Positions 1-11,777 of a DNA stretch of 64,000 nucleotides are shown here, piece after piece; position 1 is the first letter of the stretch; the number at the start of each line of letters is the position of its first letter. A program made the position numbers and the translations under genes. This DNA is from Lamellibrachia columna (lineage: Eukaryota > Annelida > Polychaeta > Sabellida > Siboglinidae): assembly GCA_963662155.1 (NCBI GenBank), contig OY759261.1, positions 67,559,149 through 67,623,148 on the forward strand, read 5' to 3'. The notes below the pieces were generated by a model, which worked only from the letters and a program-made list of their open reading frames with translations, was not told the DNA's origin and did no database searches.

Positions 1-1269
1 GGCCTTCCTCTTGTAGTACTGTGTACATTTGTGGGTCGATTGTCCTTCAACCGGGGCTATTGTGCATGCATATTGTCCGAAAAACTTCTTTAATAAATAA
101 CATTTCTGGAATATTATCGATGGCCAACTTTTGCACCGGCATACGTGTACAAAGGGCAATTCTTAAATTAATGGGTGAAATACTTGCAGCACAATTAATG
201 TATGATTTTCATCGATGGATCTATGAGGACTTCCAACGGTCGTTAGCCTTGGGAGCCTACAGGTTCTTGCAGGATAAAGCACATTCAAATTCAAAAGTAA
301 CACACACGCGCGTCTGCGGTTTAGCGGGCCAGATATACGTGTCAAGTTAACATCCTTTGCTTTGTCTCTTTGTCGAAAGCTCTTCCTCTAACCACACATT
401 GTCACTGTCAACAGTGAAGACATGTCGTTACAGTGACAGCCCCGTGCCCGCCACTGTCCTGGGTCGATTATTGACACGCCTCGACGTTTATCGCGATCAC
501 ATTTGAATCGGAGTAATACCGTTCTTTTGTCGCAAGAAAATGGACCTGGTCGACTGTTTACGAAGCCACAGCGCGCGGACAATACTCGGAGAATCAGTAC
601 GCCAAGAATCTGTCGGTATCTTTCGGAAACACCAGATTCTGATCGGAGGCCAATGTAGATCGGACGCCAAAACGAGTCGGCGACAAACGGCTATCTACTG
701 GTCTCTCGGTGGGCCGACGAGCGTGGTTGGAATGGACGCGGCGCGACAACCGGACGTCGCAACGTATAATTATATTTGCATAGAATCCATCAATGACCGT
801 CACTTGTGGTCAGACGTGAAGCGAGGCGTGACTGGACAATGTGCGCGATTGTGCCTAACTACAGAAAACATATCAACAAGTGGTCTGTACTAATGATTGA
901 GATACGTGAGAAGTGTTTACGCGGCGATAAGCGGGCGAGGATCGCATTGCATCGTGCGGGGACACGGTTCGCTCATTCGTGGACAGGTTAACAGCACCAA
1001 TAGGTAGCAACAAGTAAATCCTTTAAATCACTGACTTGTTCAGTACGCTTCTTAGGTCCCACTGTAGGCCAAATTACTCTTATTTAAACATGTATACGCG
1101 CGCACTAATGTTCCCCAACTTGTTCATTTTGGCGTCACAATCATATAAAAAAATACGTTAATTAATTGTCACAAGCGTGCCAGCATAACAAGACGGATTA
1201 TGCAAGACACTTATTTCAGTTATATACAGTAGTAGGCAGAGCGTAGTCTCTAAGAGACGATGCTGATGC
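1..1269. other. No gene recognised; CpG-containing unique sequence
   Basis: Several open frames of 60-117 codons occur on both strands but none has a recognisable domain, splice pattern or codon bias. The stretch from about 440 to 1000 is richer in CG dinucleotides than its surroundings, which may simply be local composition. I see nothing I can call a gene. Confidence 0.5.
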
Positions 1270-1502
1270 GCCCCGTTGTCAACTTGTTGAATTTTGGCAG
1301 CGTTCACTGTGGCTGTGAAGGCCGATTCTTGAGTGGCAGTCCTTGCCGCAGCCAAAGCAGACGAAACAGGATGACATTGGTGGTAGTGCTGCTTTTTGTT
1401 TTCGCCGCATCCTCTTCTCAGCCGCATGCTGGTGTTCTTTTCATCTGCCCTTTCAACGCCTCTGCGTGTTGCCTGACGCCAAGCAGTGCGGTCTTCGGCC
1501 AC
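1270..1502 (-). mobile_element. 3' end of a decayed LINE (C-terminal CCHH knuckle)
   Basis: Read on the minus strand, the sequence first gives AEDRTAWRQATRRG, matching the DRxxWR motif common near the C-terminus of non-LTR retrotransposon polyproteins. In another frame, about 110 nt on, it gives CFGCGKDCHSRIGLHSHSERC, the C-terminal CxxCxxxCHSRIGLxSHxxxC zinc knuckle typical of many LINEs. The two motifs lie in different frames, so the copy carries at least one frameshift. Reverse transcriptase is absent, so this is only the terminal fragment of an element. The family is not resolved. The motif order and spacing make a LINE origin secure. Confidence 0.75.
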
Positions 1503-1597
1503 TGCGTCCCAGCCTTTGGGGCTGATGTCACATGCAGTACATAAATAAAATGTTATCTTGTGCCACGAAAAAAGCGTCGTAAAATAAAACTACCACG

Positions 1598-1629
1598 ATA
1601 GCTATACTGATTGCGATCAGTATAGCTAT
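1598..1629. repeat. Perfect 13-bp inverted repeat (hairpin)
   Basis: ATAGCTATACTGA at 1598-1610 is followed after a 6-base loop (TTGCGA) by its exact reverse complement at 1617-1629. It could fold as a strong stem-loop. There is no adjacent gene to assign it to. Confidence 0.8.
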
Positions 1630-1639
1630 GCTTATTTAC

Positions 1640-3640
1640 AATCGTCCCGTAGCGCGGCCAGACTTTATAGGGTGTTTCGAAACTTGCACAACCACTGCCC
1701 GCAAATATAGTAAACAAAGTATGGACTTATGCTAATTAACAGTCGTTTTAAGCCAGAAAATGGGGCATACACCTTTAAGCAGTACTTTATATTCCCAGCA
1801 ATAACGTTATTGTATCGCGTGTCAGGAAATAGTGACGTATGTTGACGATGTCGCGCAGTGCGTTTATGTGACGAATGCTTCCGGATTCATCGACGTCAAA
1901 GTGAATCAAGAACAAGTCGATATCATTATTGCATATTATTGCATATTATTGCTCCGTATTTGGAATCGTAAATATAAATATCACAAGGACGTGATCTACT
2001 GACCAACTTCCTGCTTCCATTTGCCGTACATCGCGGCAGTTGCTTTCCGCGTGCACAGTAATTAATTCTACTACACATAATCGAATACATTGTTTTCAAA
2101 TCTACGAAGAGTACGCATATCTAAGTGCAAATGTGCTAATGCATGCATGCGGGCGGCTGGGGCGAGACAGGACGAAGAAAGATATAGGTGCGCGTTTGTC
2201 AAATGGCATGCAAAGAGCAGGTTACCAATTCAAGACACATCCGAAGAGCGTCTCTTGCGTACATTTTAGCTATGCGAACTCAGTCAGCCGCGTCAAAGTC
2301 TCGCGAGACGCAATCGACATATCCCAATTTGCATGGCGAGCTCCTTTTGAGAATATGCGGTAAACCTGCAGACGTAGGCAATCATACGGGTTCGTTTGCG
2401 ATCTTACAGATTTCCATTGCCAGTCTTTCACATATGCGTCATTCAGGGTTGGCACCTGTAGGAAAGATAAAATACGAAAATTCCCAAAATAGAAGCAACC
2501 GTCCTGTGAATGTTTGATTTTCGTGTCGGGTTAATGGTTGATGGATTGCCGCGCGCACAATCGCAAGATCTTTGCTCGCAGTTGCTACAGAGAGTTGCCG
2601 AAATCCTAGCGTGCAATTGACCTGCCAATTTCCATAATTCAATATGGTTCGCTGAACAGCGAACGTATCGGTTGTCTGGGTAATTGACGGACGTTCTTGG
2701 AACACCGCGCTGGATTCTGCAGCCGCGTCTCTTCTGATGTCATAAGAGGGTTGTCTTATACAGAAGTGCAGTTCCTTCGGGTTATGATAACCCGATATAG
2801 TTAGCGGTAGTTCTGTGGTTACCACTGAACGCTGCTGAAAACAACGTAGTAGTTTCGCAGGAGTTCTTCTCAAAATTGTTCGTCGAACGATGTATGTTGA
2901 TGTGTTGCTTGTCTAGGACAGCGGTTGGTCTGTATGTCTGGGACAGCGGTTGGTCTGTATGCATTAGAACCAAGGAAGATTCCGAACTGGGCATCGTTTC
3001 TTACACAGACATCGTATGAGACAGGTCCCTCGTTTTTTAATACTGTTTTTCTAATCGAAACATTCTATAGTAGTAGCAGCTAACTATATTTAGTCCTACA
3101 CTTAAACCACCGAAGACCGAAGTGTTTCATGCGTTACGTGTGCGTAGGATGAGAGTGTATTTTGGAGATAAGAAATTCCGTATTTCATCGGACAATACAC
3201 CACGTAACGCTGCTTGGATCTTTGACCCCAAAGTACACACTCAGGCAGGGTTTGTATTCGACAACTTATGATTCATGACATGGCATTACGAGCACAAGAT
3301 ACCCGAGCACCCATAGTTCGGGCCGTTCGACTCAATTGTTTCTTGTTGACGTTCTTCGAAAAAGCGCCGCTGACTTGGACGCTAGCCAGAACGCCAAGGG
3401 CTAACACAATTGAAAAGATAGCGAGTTTCAAATGTTTGTTGTTTTGTATGTATGTTTGACAGGTCACGTGACGCTTCACGAGAACAATGAGTACCGTAGT
3501 CGCTTGTAGCTAAACTTTGTTCCTTCAACAATGTTGACAGTAGTATAACTGAACGCTGTTTTCCTGTTTAGAAACGTGCTAGATTGGAAGTTTTGACATA
3601 AAAAATGTTGACAAATTGATGTACGTGTGAATTAAAAATA
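1640..3640. other. No gene recognised
   Basis: Unique sequence with open frames up to 144 codons (minus strand 2439-2873), none with recognisable similarity. A 25-bp direct duplication sits at 2911-2935 and 2936-2960 (unit around GACAGCGGTTGGTCTGTAT). A short ATTATTGCAT repeat is near 1925-1955. Confidence 0.5.
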
Positions 3641-3649
3641 CACTTTAAG

Positions 3650-3935
3650 AGAAGGACGTCTTAAGAAAAGAGTTTGGCACGAAAACACACCTAAGGATAG
3701 AGGTAAGGGGGAGCAGACTGCGATGGGCAGGGCACATACACAGAATGAATGAGGAGGGATTGACAAAGAGAGCATGGAAAACAGAAGAGGGTGGTGGAAG
3801 GGAAAGAGGAAGACCGACATTATAAAGAAGGGACAGTGTTAAGAGAGGTAACGAAAGGGCAGAGGTGAACGGTCGGGAGAGGGAGAGAATAGCAGAAGAT
3901 CATAATGGATGTAGGCAACTCGTCTAGAGGGCGGA
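3650..3935 (+). mobile_element. LINE reverse transcriptase C-terminal fragment
   Basis: Translation of about 3703-3819 gives SRLRWAGHIHRMNEEG followed by LTKRAWKTEEGGGRERGRP. This is the xLRWxGHxxRM...GRRxRGRP block found after the polymerase domain in many non-LTR retrotransposon proteins. A stop follows. In a shifted frame the sequence continues to RIAEDHNGCRQLV, resembling the terminal AxDRxxWRxLV motif. The copy is therefore frameshifted and 5'-truncated. It lies on the plus strand and has no visible link to any gene. Confidence 0.75.
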
Positions 3936-4423
3936 ACAGACTAAGTGATGTGGCCCCCACCCCACAAGAGACCGGGGGGGGGGGGCGGGGCGGGAGAAGA
4001 CATATACCATCACACCATGTGTCAACAGCAAGTTGTTTACGTGTGCATGTCGTAGGATCTATTAAGCCTCCTGCACAAACTTTAGGGATAAATAACTAAC
4101 AAGTGTGTCTCGTACAAAAAGAAACACATTCCAACATACTTCCCAAGCACTAAGCAGCTTGGACAAACGTTTTGCAAAACACTGAGTCGCAAGGTAAAGG
4201 GTTTTCTGTAACTCTTGATCACTGACGCCATATCGTCGTTCCACATCGCCAACGCGTGAATGGCTGTTTTAAAGGGTGCTACGTTGTAGCGTGTCACTGA
4301 ATCGAGAAACAACCACAACACTGTTGTCATTGACACTGAATCTATCCGAGCCTATACGACACCCGCCCACGCCATGAATGGTACCTGGTCTTTCATGTCA
4401 AACTGTTCCCGTGTACGCACACA

Positions 4424-4924
4424 GCAACTCACATCCAATCTGGATGAACGTAGAATACGTGTTACTCGTGCTCTGACATCAGACATCAACTCACATCCAA
4501 TCTAGATGAACGTAGAATACGTGTTACTCGTGCTCTGACATCAGACATCAACTCACATCCAATCTAGATGAACGTAGAATACGTGTTACTCGTGCTCTGA
4601 CGTCAGACATCAACTCACATCCAATCTAGATGAACGTAGAATACGTGTTACTCGTGCTCTGACATCAGACATCAACTCACATCCAATCTAGATGAACGTA
4701 GAATACGTGTTACTCGTGCTCTGGCATCAGACATCAACTCACATCCAATCTAGATGAACGTAGAATACGTGTTACTCGTGCTCTGACATCAGACATCAAC
4801 TCACATCCAATCTAGATGAACGTAGAATACGTGTTACTCGTGCTCTGACATCAGACATCAACTCACATCCAATCTAGATGAACGTAGAATACGTGTTACT
4901 CGTGCTCTGACATCAGACATCAAC
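4424..4924. repeat. Tandem array, 62-bp unit, about 8 copies
   Basis: The unit contains ACTCACATCCAATCTAGATG and GTGTTACTCGTGCTCTGACA and recurs exactly every 62 bp (for example 4431 and 4493). Copies differ by single bases such as TCTGGATG/TCTAGATG and GACATC/GACGTC. The edges are sharp. Confidence 0.95.
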
Positions 4925-6561
4925 TAGATGCTTCCGAAAGGCATCACCCGCCAAGGAAGACCGCGATACGACGTCAGGTCGGTGGGATCGCGACTGTAGA
5001 ACGAGCTACTCGGAGGTGCCGAGTCAAACCCTTACTCTCCGTCTCGAACTAAACAAGTACCGACTCCGACTGTGCCTACCTCGCCTCATTTAAAAGTACT
5101 TACAGAGCGTGAAGTGTTTTAAATCAGTAATGCTTTTGCTATTTAATTAACAACAGTATTTTACAACCCGTTACTGCTACTGCTGCGGATACTGCTGCCC
5201 CTACTGCTGCGGATATTCCTGCTACCGCTACAGCTACACCTAGTGTTCCCGCTGCCGCTACGATTACCACGACCACAACCACAACCACGACCACAACCAC
5301 TACATATGTCTTCCCTAGAAGTTAACAATGCCGTCTTCTGCTATGACCTTCCCACGTGACCTTCCTTTGTAATCCCAATACCGCCCCCGTCGTTACTCGC
5401 CAGACACGCTCAGCATCTCCCTACCGTGACGGCGCAACCGACCTTCAGGTGGCCCGCTTTGCAAACAACAGGCGTTACTCTTGGCACAGAAACGCAGAAG
5501 AATGCATCGCCCATTCAAGAAAATAATGGCGGCATGCCCTTGTAAAATCACGAATTCACAAAGCTTTGGTTATGAATGGAACACGTCCTAGCTACAGAAA
5601 CAATGGCGCCTATCGGTCAGATAAACATTTGAAGATACGGTAATCAGGTCACTTAGAAACACTTAACTTCAGAGCAAACGATGCAATGACGTGATAGGGT
5701 TACTTTAGGCAAAGAGGCTAATCTATATACGGCATCAAAATAATAGTAGGACTTTAGCAACTGTCGTCAATATTTCGCGACGCATTGTTGCTTAAATGTG
5801 GGCTAATTTAGGACGTGCGTAAATAGCTTAGCGTCGGATACGACAAAGGCTTTAGGCGGGTTTGAATCGCTCGTCTGCTATGTATAGCGTATGTTGAATT
5901 GCAGATAATACTTAGATGCAATCAGTGGTTATTAGTGCCTGAAACGTAGACGGCTGAGTTGCTATACAAATCCGTAAGGTAACTAGGTCGTAAAATAAAC
6001 ATTGAAGGGGAGATAATGTACAGAACATGTATAATAATGACATACACCATTTGTCGGGAGTAATAACATATAACACTATGTTGCATATTATACATAACTA
6101 CTACTAAATCGCATACTTGATTATGCCTTCAGGAGAATGGAAACTTAATACATATTATTTATGCGGACAGATTGACGTTAGTTTTTAGCGACATAACGGT
6201 ATCCTCCTGTTTTTCGATACCAGGTTTTAAAGATTGCATAGTGTAACATGGATGTATAGGTCCTAGTGTAATCATCTAGTGCTATTAAGTGAATAACCAC
6301 ATGCATGGTTGTTATCTAGGTTATGACAGGTGGTTAATTCGTATTGTACCATACGACTTAAGAACTATTCTCTCAGACCTGTCCTACTAATCAAGTACTG
6401 TTGAAGTTCTCGGCATATGTTAAAAAGAAGCATAATATGCATGTACTGGTGCATAATTTAAAAGCAGGGCTTCTTAAATGAAAACGTAGCGATGTTCAGC
6501 AGTAATATACTTTTCAGTAAACCATTCTTAGCTTGGCGAAATGATTAGTTCTTCCCGAAAC
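4925..6561. other. No gene recognised; contains a Thr/Ala-rich low-complexity stretch
   Basis: At 5167-5322 a plus-strand frame reads as alternating Thr-Ala followed by a poly-Thr run and a stop, from imperfect ACTGCT/ACCACA repeats. It has no ATG. The remainder is AT-rich unique sequence in which I see no gene. Confidence 0.4.
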
Positions 6562-6820
6562 GTAACTGGTGTATCGTTAGCCACATCTACGGAGTAACTG
6601 GTGTATCGTTAGCCACAGCTACGGAGTAACTGGTGTATCGTTAGCCACAGCTACGGAGTAACTGGTGTATCGTTAGCCACATCAACGGAGTAACTGGTGT
6701 ATCGTTAGCCACAGCTACGGAGTAACTGGTGTATCGTTAGCCACAGCTACGGAGTAACTGGTGTATCGTTAGCCACAGCTACGGAGTAACTGGTGTATCG
6801 TTAGCCACAGCTACGGAGTA
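6562..6820. repeat. Tandem array, 32-bp unit, 8 copies
   Basis: Unit GTAACTGGTGTATCGTTAGC plus CACAGCTACGGA, repeated every 32 bp with rare substitutions (CATCTACG, CATCAACG). Confidence 0.95.
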
Positions 6821-7340
6821 TCTGACATCGCATTAGTAGGGATTGAAGTTCTTCTACGCGCGAGAAGGAGAGTGGTAGAAGGAGAAAGAGAGAAATATAA
6901 ATATAAAGAGGCTGAGGGAAAGGGATGGGAGAGAGAGCAGGAGATGGCGAGGGAGAGACAGAGAGAGACGGGGAGGAGAGAAAGTATTTCCTAAATAAAA
7001 CGCCCTACTCGAAAACTTGCTAAAACAAAACGCCCCAAATATAGTATTCTCAGTTATTCCTTCGTTGCCAGTCGCAGTATAAAAGCCATCATGTTTAACG
7101 AGCAGACGACTATGACACGATGATGCTAAAACGCGATGTTTATGGTTTTTTATGTTTATTTTATATTTTGTACGCCGCCTGTCGTACACATGTTTTGAGC
7201 ATCGGGGGCACTAGAAAGACACGTGGAACAGAACATATCTCGGCGCGCTTCGGCAAAGGATGCAGATAGCAACTGTAGTGTTATTGGAGTGCGTGTGTAC
7301 TCTGAGCATTACCCAACCTGACTAATAGCAATTGTGAGCT
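6821..7340. other. No gene recognised; purine-rich tract
   Basis: About 6865-6985 is strongly GA-rich on the plus strand (GAGAGAG/GGGAGAG runs), so the 111-codon minus-strand frame here is a low-complexity Ser/Leu/Pro artefact. The rest is unremarkable. Confidence 0.5.
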
Positions 7341-7698
7341 AACGTGATGTATAGCAACAGCGTAAGCCAGCCAATGCTATCTCTGTATTCTAACGTGATG
7401 TATAGCAACAGCGTAAGCCAGCCAATCCTATCTCTGTATTCTAACGTGATGTATAGCAACAGCGTAAGCCAGCCAATGCTATCTCTGTATTCTAACGTGA
7501 TTTATAGCAACAGCGTAAGCCAGCCAATGCTATCTCTGTATTCTAACGTGATGTATAGCAACAGCGTAAGCCAGCCAATGCTATCTCTGTATTCTAACGT
7601 GATGTATAGCAACAGCGTAAGCCAGCCAATGTTATCTCTGTATTCTAACGTGATGTATAGCAACAGCGTAAGCCAGCCAATGCTATCTCTGTATTCTA
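7341..7698. repeat. Tandem array, 51-bp unit, 7 copies
   Basis: Unit starts AACGTGATGTATAGCAACAG and ends CTCTGTATTCT. Because 51 is a multiple of three, long frames stay open on both strands. I do not regard them as genes because substitutions change the encoded residues and no start context or flanking coding sequence is seen. Confidence 0.95.
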
Positions 7699-8040
7699 GA
7701 AAGAAGATACACGCGATACGACTAACTACAGTCCGACATCCCAGTTGCACACTGTAAACAAAACCATGGGAGATATTAATAGCCCATCAGCTATCCTATG
7801 CAGCAAGACCTTATAAGACACAATACAACACGCAGCCGTTAAACCCCCGGGAACCCGAGTTCATTGGCGCGTTAAAACCAGTCTCAAATCGGTACACAAA
7901 TTTGTAAATTGTCAAAAGATGGATAAATACGCTGAGGAGTTGAGGGTGATAAACAAGGTTAACAATATAGGTCTTCTTGTGACGGCGAAATATTATATTT
8001 CATGCTGACATAACGCTAACAGGTTCCAAAGAGTTTGTTT

Positions 8041-8465
8041 CAACTCTGGGAACAAAAACTAGACGATCAAAGATGTCTAGACTTTCTTTCTTAACTTTGG
8101 GAACCAAAAAGTGGACCAGATCTACATGATCAAAGATGTCTAGACATTCTTTCTTAACTTTGGGAACCAAAAAGTGGACCAGATCTACATGATCAAAGAT
8201 GTCTAGACATTCTTTCTTAACTTTGGGAACCAAAAAGTGGACCAGATCTACATGATCAAAGATGTCTAGACATTCTTTCTTAACTTTGGGAACCAAAAAG
8301 TGGACCAGATCTACATGATCAAAGATGTATAGACTTTCTTTCTTAACTTTGGGAACAAAAAAGTGGACCAGATCTACATGATCAAAGATGTCTAGACTTT
8401 CTTTCTTAACTTTGGGAACAAAAAAATGGACCAGAACTAGATGATAAAAAATGTATAGACTTTCG
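8041..8465. repeat. Tandem array, 63-bp unit, about 6.7 copies
   Basis: Unit contains TTTGGGAACCAAAAAGTGGA and CCAGATCTACATGATCAAAG. The unit length, a multiple of three, creates a 177-codon minus-strand frame (8000-8533) that repeats a 21-residue peptide. The outer copies are more diverged than the middle ones, the usual pattern for a minisatellite. Confidence 0.93.
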
Positions 8466-8756
8466 TGCAGGGTATAATAGTGAATGTAAAGACGCCGGTT
8501 GCTTAGATGAAAGGGCCCACGCAACGGCTGCAAGTGTTTAACGAAATAAGGACAATTCTAGATGCAGATGGTGAAACCGATATTACGGTTTTTAGAATGT
8601 TTGAAGGCACACAATGACTCAGAAACAGGCTACCTGTATAGAAGCTGTCATCTGATAACAACTGTCACGAAACAGTTGCACTAGGAAACTATTACGCGAT
8701 TGTCTGAAAGGTTGGGGATAGTGTGCCATTATGAAGCATCGATATTCTTGTTGGTT

Positions 8757-9902
8757 GCACCAGAATGACAGGTTAAACACGTGGTGTCTTTAATGGACAT
8801 CCCTGCTAGCAATGCGTGGAAGTTGGCAGTACAACGTTGCACCAGAATGAGAGGTTAAACACGTGGTGTCTTTAATGGACATCCCTGCTAGCAATGCGTG
8901 GAAGTTGGCAGTACAACGTTGCACCAGAATGACAGGTTAAACACGTGGTGTCTTTAATGGACAACCCTGCTAGCAATGCGTGGAAGTTGGCAGTACAACG
9001 TTGCACCAGAATGACAGGTTAAACACGTGGTGTCTTTAATGGACATCCCTGCTAGCAATGCGTGGAAGTTGGCAGTACAACGTTGCACCAGAATGACAGG
9101 TTAAACACGTGGTGTCTTTAATGGACATCCCTGCTAGCAATGCGTGGAAGTTGGCAGTACAACGTTGCACCAGAATGACAGGTTAAACACGTGGTGTCTT
9201 TAATGGACAACCCTGCTAGCAATGCGTGGAAGTTGGCAGTACAACGTTGCACCAGAATGACAGGTTAAACACGTGGTGTCTTTAATGGACATCCCTGCCA
9301 GCAATGCGTGGAAGTTGGCAGTACAACGTTGCACCAGAATGACAGGTTAAACACGTGGTGTCTTTAATGGACATCCCTGCCAGCAATGCGTGGAAGTTGG
9401 CAGTACAACGTTGCACCAGAATGACAGGTTAAACACGTGGTGTCTTTAATGGACATCCCTGCTAGCAATGCGTGGAAGTTGGCAGTACAACGTTGCACCA
9501 GAATGACAGGTTAAACACGTGGTGTCTTTAATGGACAACCCTGCTAGCAATGCGTGGAAGTTGGCAGTACAACGTTGCACCAGAATGACAGGTTAAACAC
9601 GTGGTGTCTTTAATGGACATCCCTGCCAGCAATGCGTGGAAGTTGGCAGTACAACGTTGCACCAGAATGACAGGTTAAACACGTGGTGTCTTTAATGGAC
9701 ATCCCTGCCAGCAATGCGTGGAAGTTGGCAGTACAACGTTGCACCAGAATGACAGGTTAAACACGTGGTGTCTTTAATGGACATCCCTGCCAGCAATGCG
9801 TGGAAGTTGGCAGTACAACGTTGCACCAGAATGACAGGTTAAACACGTGGTGTCTTTAATGGACATCCCTGCTAGCAATGCGTGGAAGTTGGCAGTACAA
9901 CG
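8757..9902. repeat. Tandem array, 82-bp unit, 14 copies
   Basis: Unit begins GCACCAGAATGACAGGTTAA and includes ACACGTGGTGT and a CTAGC/CCAGC alternation. The spacing is exactly 82 bp (8757, 8839 and so on). Two single-base variants (ACATCCC/ACAACCC and GCTAGC/GCCAGC) recur in a pattern across copies, suggesting multi-unit duplications inside the array. Confidence 0.95.
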
Positions 9903-11416
9903 TCTGGGGTGTTCTTGGAATTAGTTCACCGAAATTCAATCAGACGTGAAAATTATCATTATAATATCACAAACCTAATGCATTTATATATGTCATAAGA
10001 AAAGTATGGCACAAAGTAACTTCCTATATGTAACTAAAGTTTATCTTAAAGAAACAGTTAGTTGTAAGAAATGTGTAACACATATGATGGGTCACCGCGA
10101 TAATGTGATTTTTACGTAATCATGTCACGTGGGCTGCGCTTGTCTAATTACGTAAAGTGACGTAATCGCGGCGTCGTGTAGTCTTTAGTAGTAATCTACA
10201 CCATCCATTCTTTCTAGTTGTATAATACACTGAACATAAAATAAGAACAAACTCAGTGTAATACCTCGTTGAAGTTCGTGATCGCACAGCGTTACGCGCA
10301 AGCGTCGACCCAACGTCTTTACTGAGCTCGCACATTTGTTCTTGGTTACGGATACATTTCCAATGTTGTTTAAACTTTAGACTAAGGATATTAATATACC
10401 GCTAACGATTAATCAAACAACCATTGATTTAACCTTTACAAACCCCGTCTTAGCGAACTAAATGGAGGTGTCGGGAATCCGACTGTGGAAATTATAAGTT
10501 GTTGGTTTTTAATTATGTGCAGCATACGGAAGAGGTACATTTCAAAATTCTATTTATTTTAATTTGGGCGCTGTGGAATAAAACTTTTGCCCGAACATTT
10601 GAGTTAAAACATTGCGTTTTCTACAAGTATAACAACTGTTTTAGTACCATAATTAAAATTAATATCTGTATACTTAATTTTTTTGAAGACAACATCCTGA
10701 AGCATCAATTAAATCCCGCAATCGGTGGAAATATCTTAAACGGCATTTTTGGTGCAATCTGATTTGTCTGTAATACAGATTTATTTGTGACAAGAATCAA
10801 TCAACATACACAGGTCATATCACAATACATGTACTGTCAGAGTTGACAGCAACTACAAGCATAAGTCCGACAGATATACATGTTGCCAAATTATTACACG
10901 TTCGATGCGTATAGCGTCTAAACAGGATATATACGAGCGGTTGAACAATTCAAGAGCAAACGGAGTAAGGGTGCCCGTAAAAACTGGCGGTGATTTCATT
11001 GTTCAAAGGTGGCCCGATGTTTTCTAAACAGTCGATGCCAAGTGAGGTCCGTGCATCGCAGTGCCGAGTTGGACCCGGCTGTCTCGCAACAGTTCGTGGA
11101 AATCTCTGATAACTTCCACGAGTGCAATACAAAGATCGTTGCGACGCGCGCCTACGTTGGTAGGAAGGTTAAATGCATTTATCTTTAATTCAATGCACAG
11201 CATTTGTTGATATTTAGGCTATTTAAGATAAATATACTCTTAAGTAGGTCGGGGCAACAACGCGGCTTACTAACCAATCAGGCGTCCGTAATTACGTGAA
11301 GAGCCACACACGAACGTACTTCAGATGTCGATGACAGAGGACATGTCGTGGTTGACAGAGAACAGAATACCGAAGTAGCCTCGATTGTGTGAGATAACGG
11401 GACAAAAGCATCGGTT
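9903..11416. other. No gene recognised
   Basis: AT-rich unique sequence. ACGTAA/TGACGTAA-like strings cluster at 10115-10170, but there is no downstream gene to make them a promoter. The open frames (10144-10335, 10499-10762) show no domain. Confidence 0.5.
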
Positions 11417-11777
11417 GACTCAATAACAGGAATACAATGTTATTGACTTGACTCAATAACAGGAATACAATATTATTGACTTGACTCAATAACAGGAATA
11501 CAATATTATTGACTTGACTCAATAACAGGAATACAATGTTATTGACTTGACTCAATAACAGGAATAAAATGTTATTGACTTGACTCAATAACAGGAATAC
11601 AATATTATTGACTTGACTCAATAACAGGAATACAATGTTATTGACTTGACTCAATAACAGGAATACAATGTTATTGACTTGACTCAATAACAGGAATACA
11701 ATGTTATTGACTTGACTCAATAACAGGAATACAATGTTATTGACTTGACTCAATAACAGGAATACAATGTTATTGAC
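11417..11777. repeat. Tandem array, 33-bp unit, about 11 copies, palindromic core
   Basis: The unit is GACTCAATAACAGGAATACA plus ATGTTATTGACTT. Inside each unit CAATAAC and GTTATTG form 7-bp inverted arms about an 11-base spacer. The 153-codon minus-strand frame that crosses it repeats an 11-residue hydrophobic peptide and is a product of the repeat length. Confidence 0.95.

Noticed and set aside
2439..2873. 144-codon minus-strand open frame
   Set aside because: No domain, no plausible splice context and no codon bias visible; a frame of this length is expected by chance in this much sequence.
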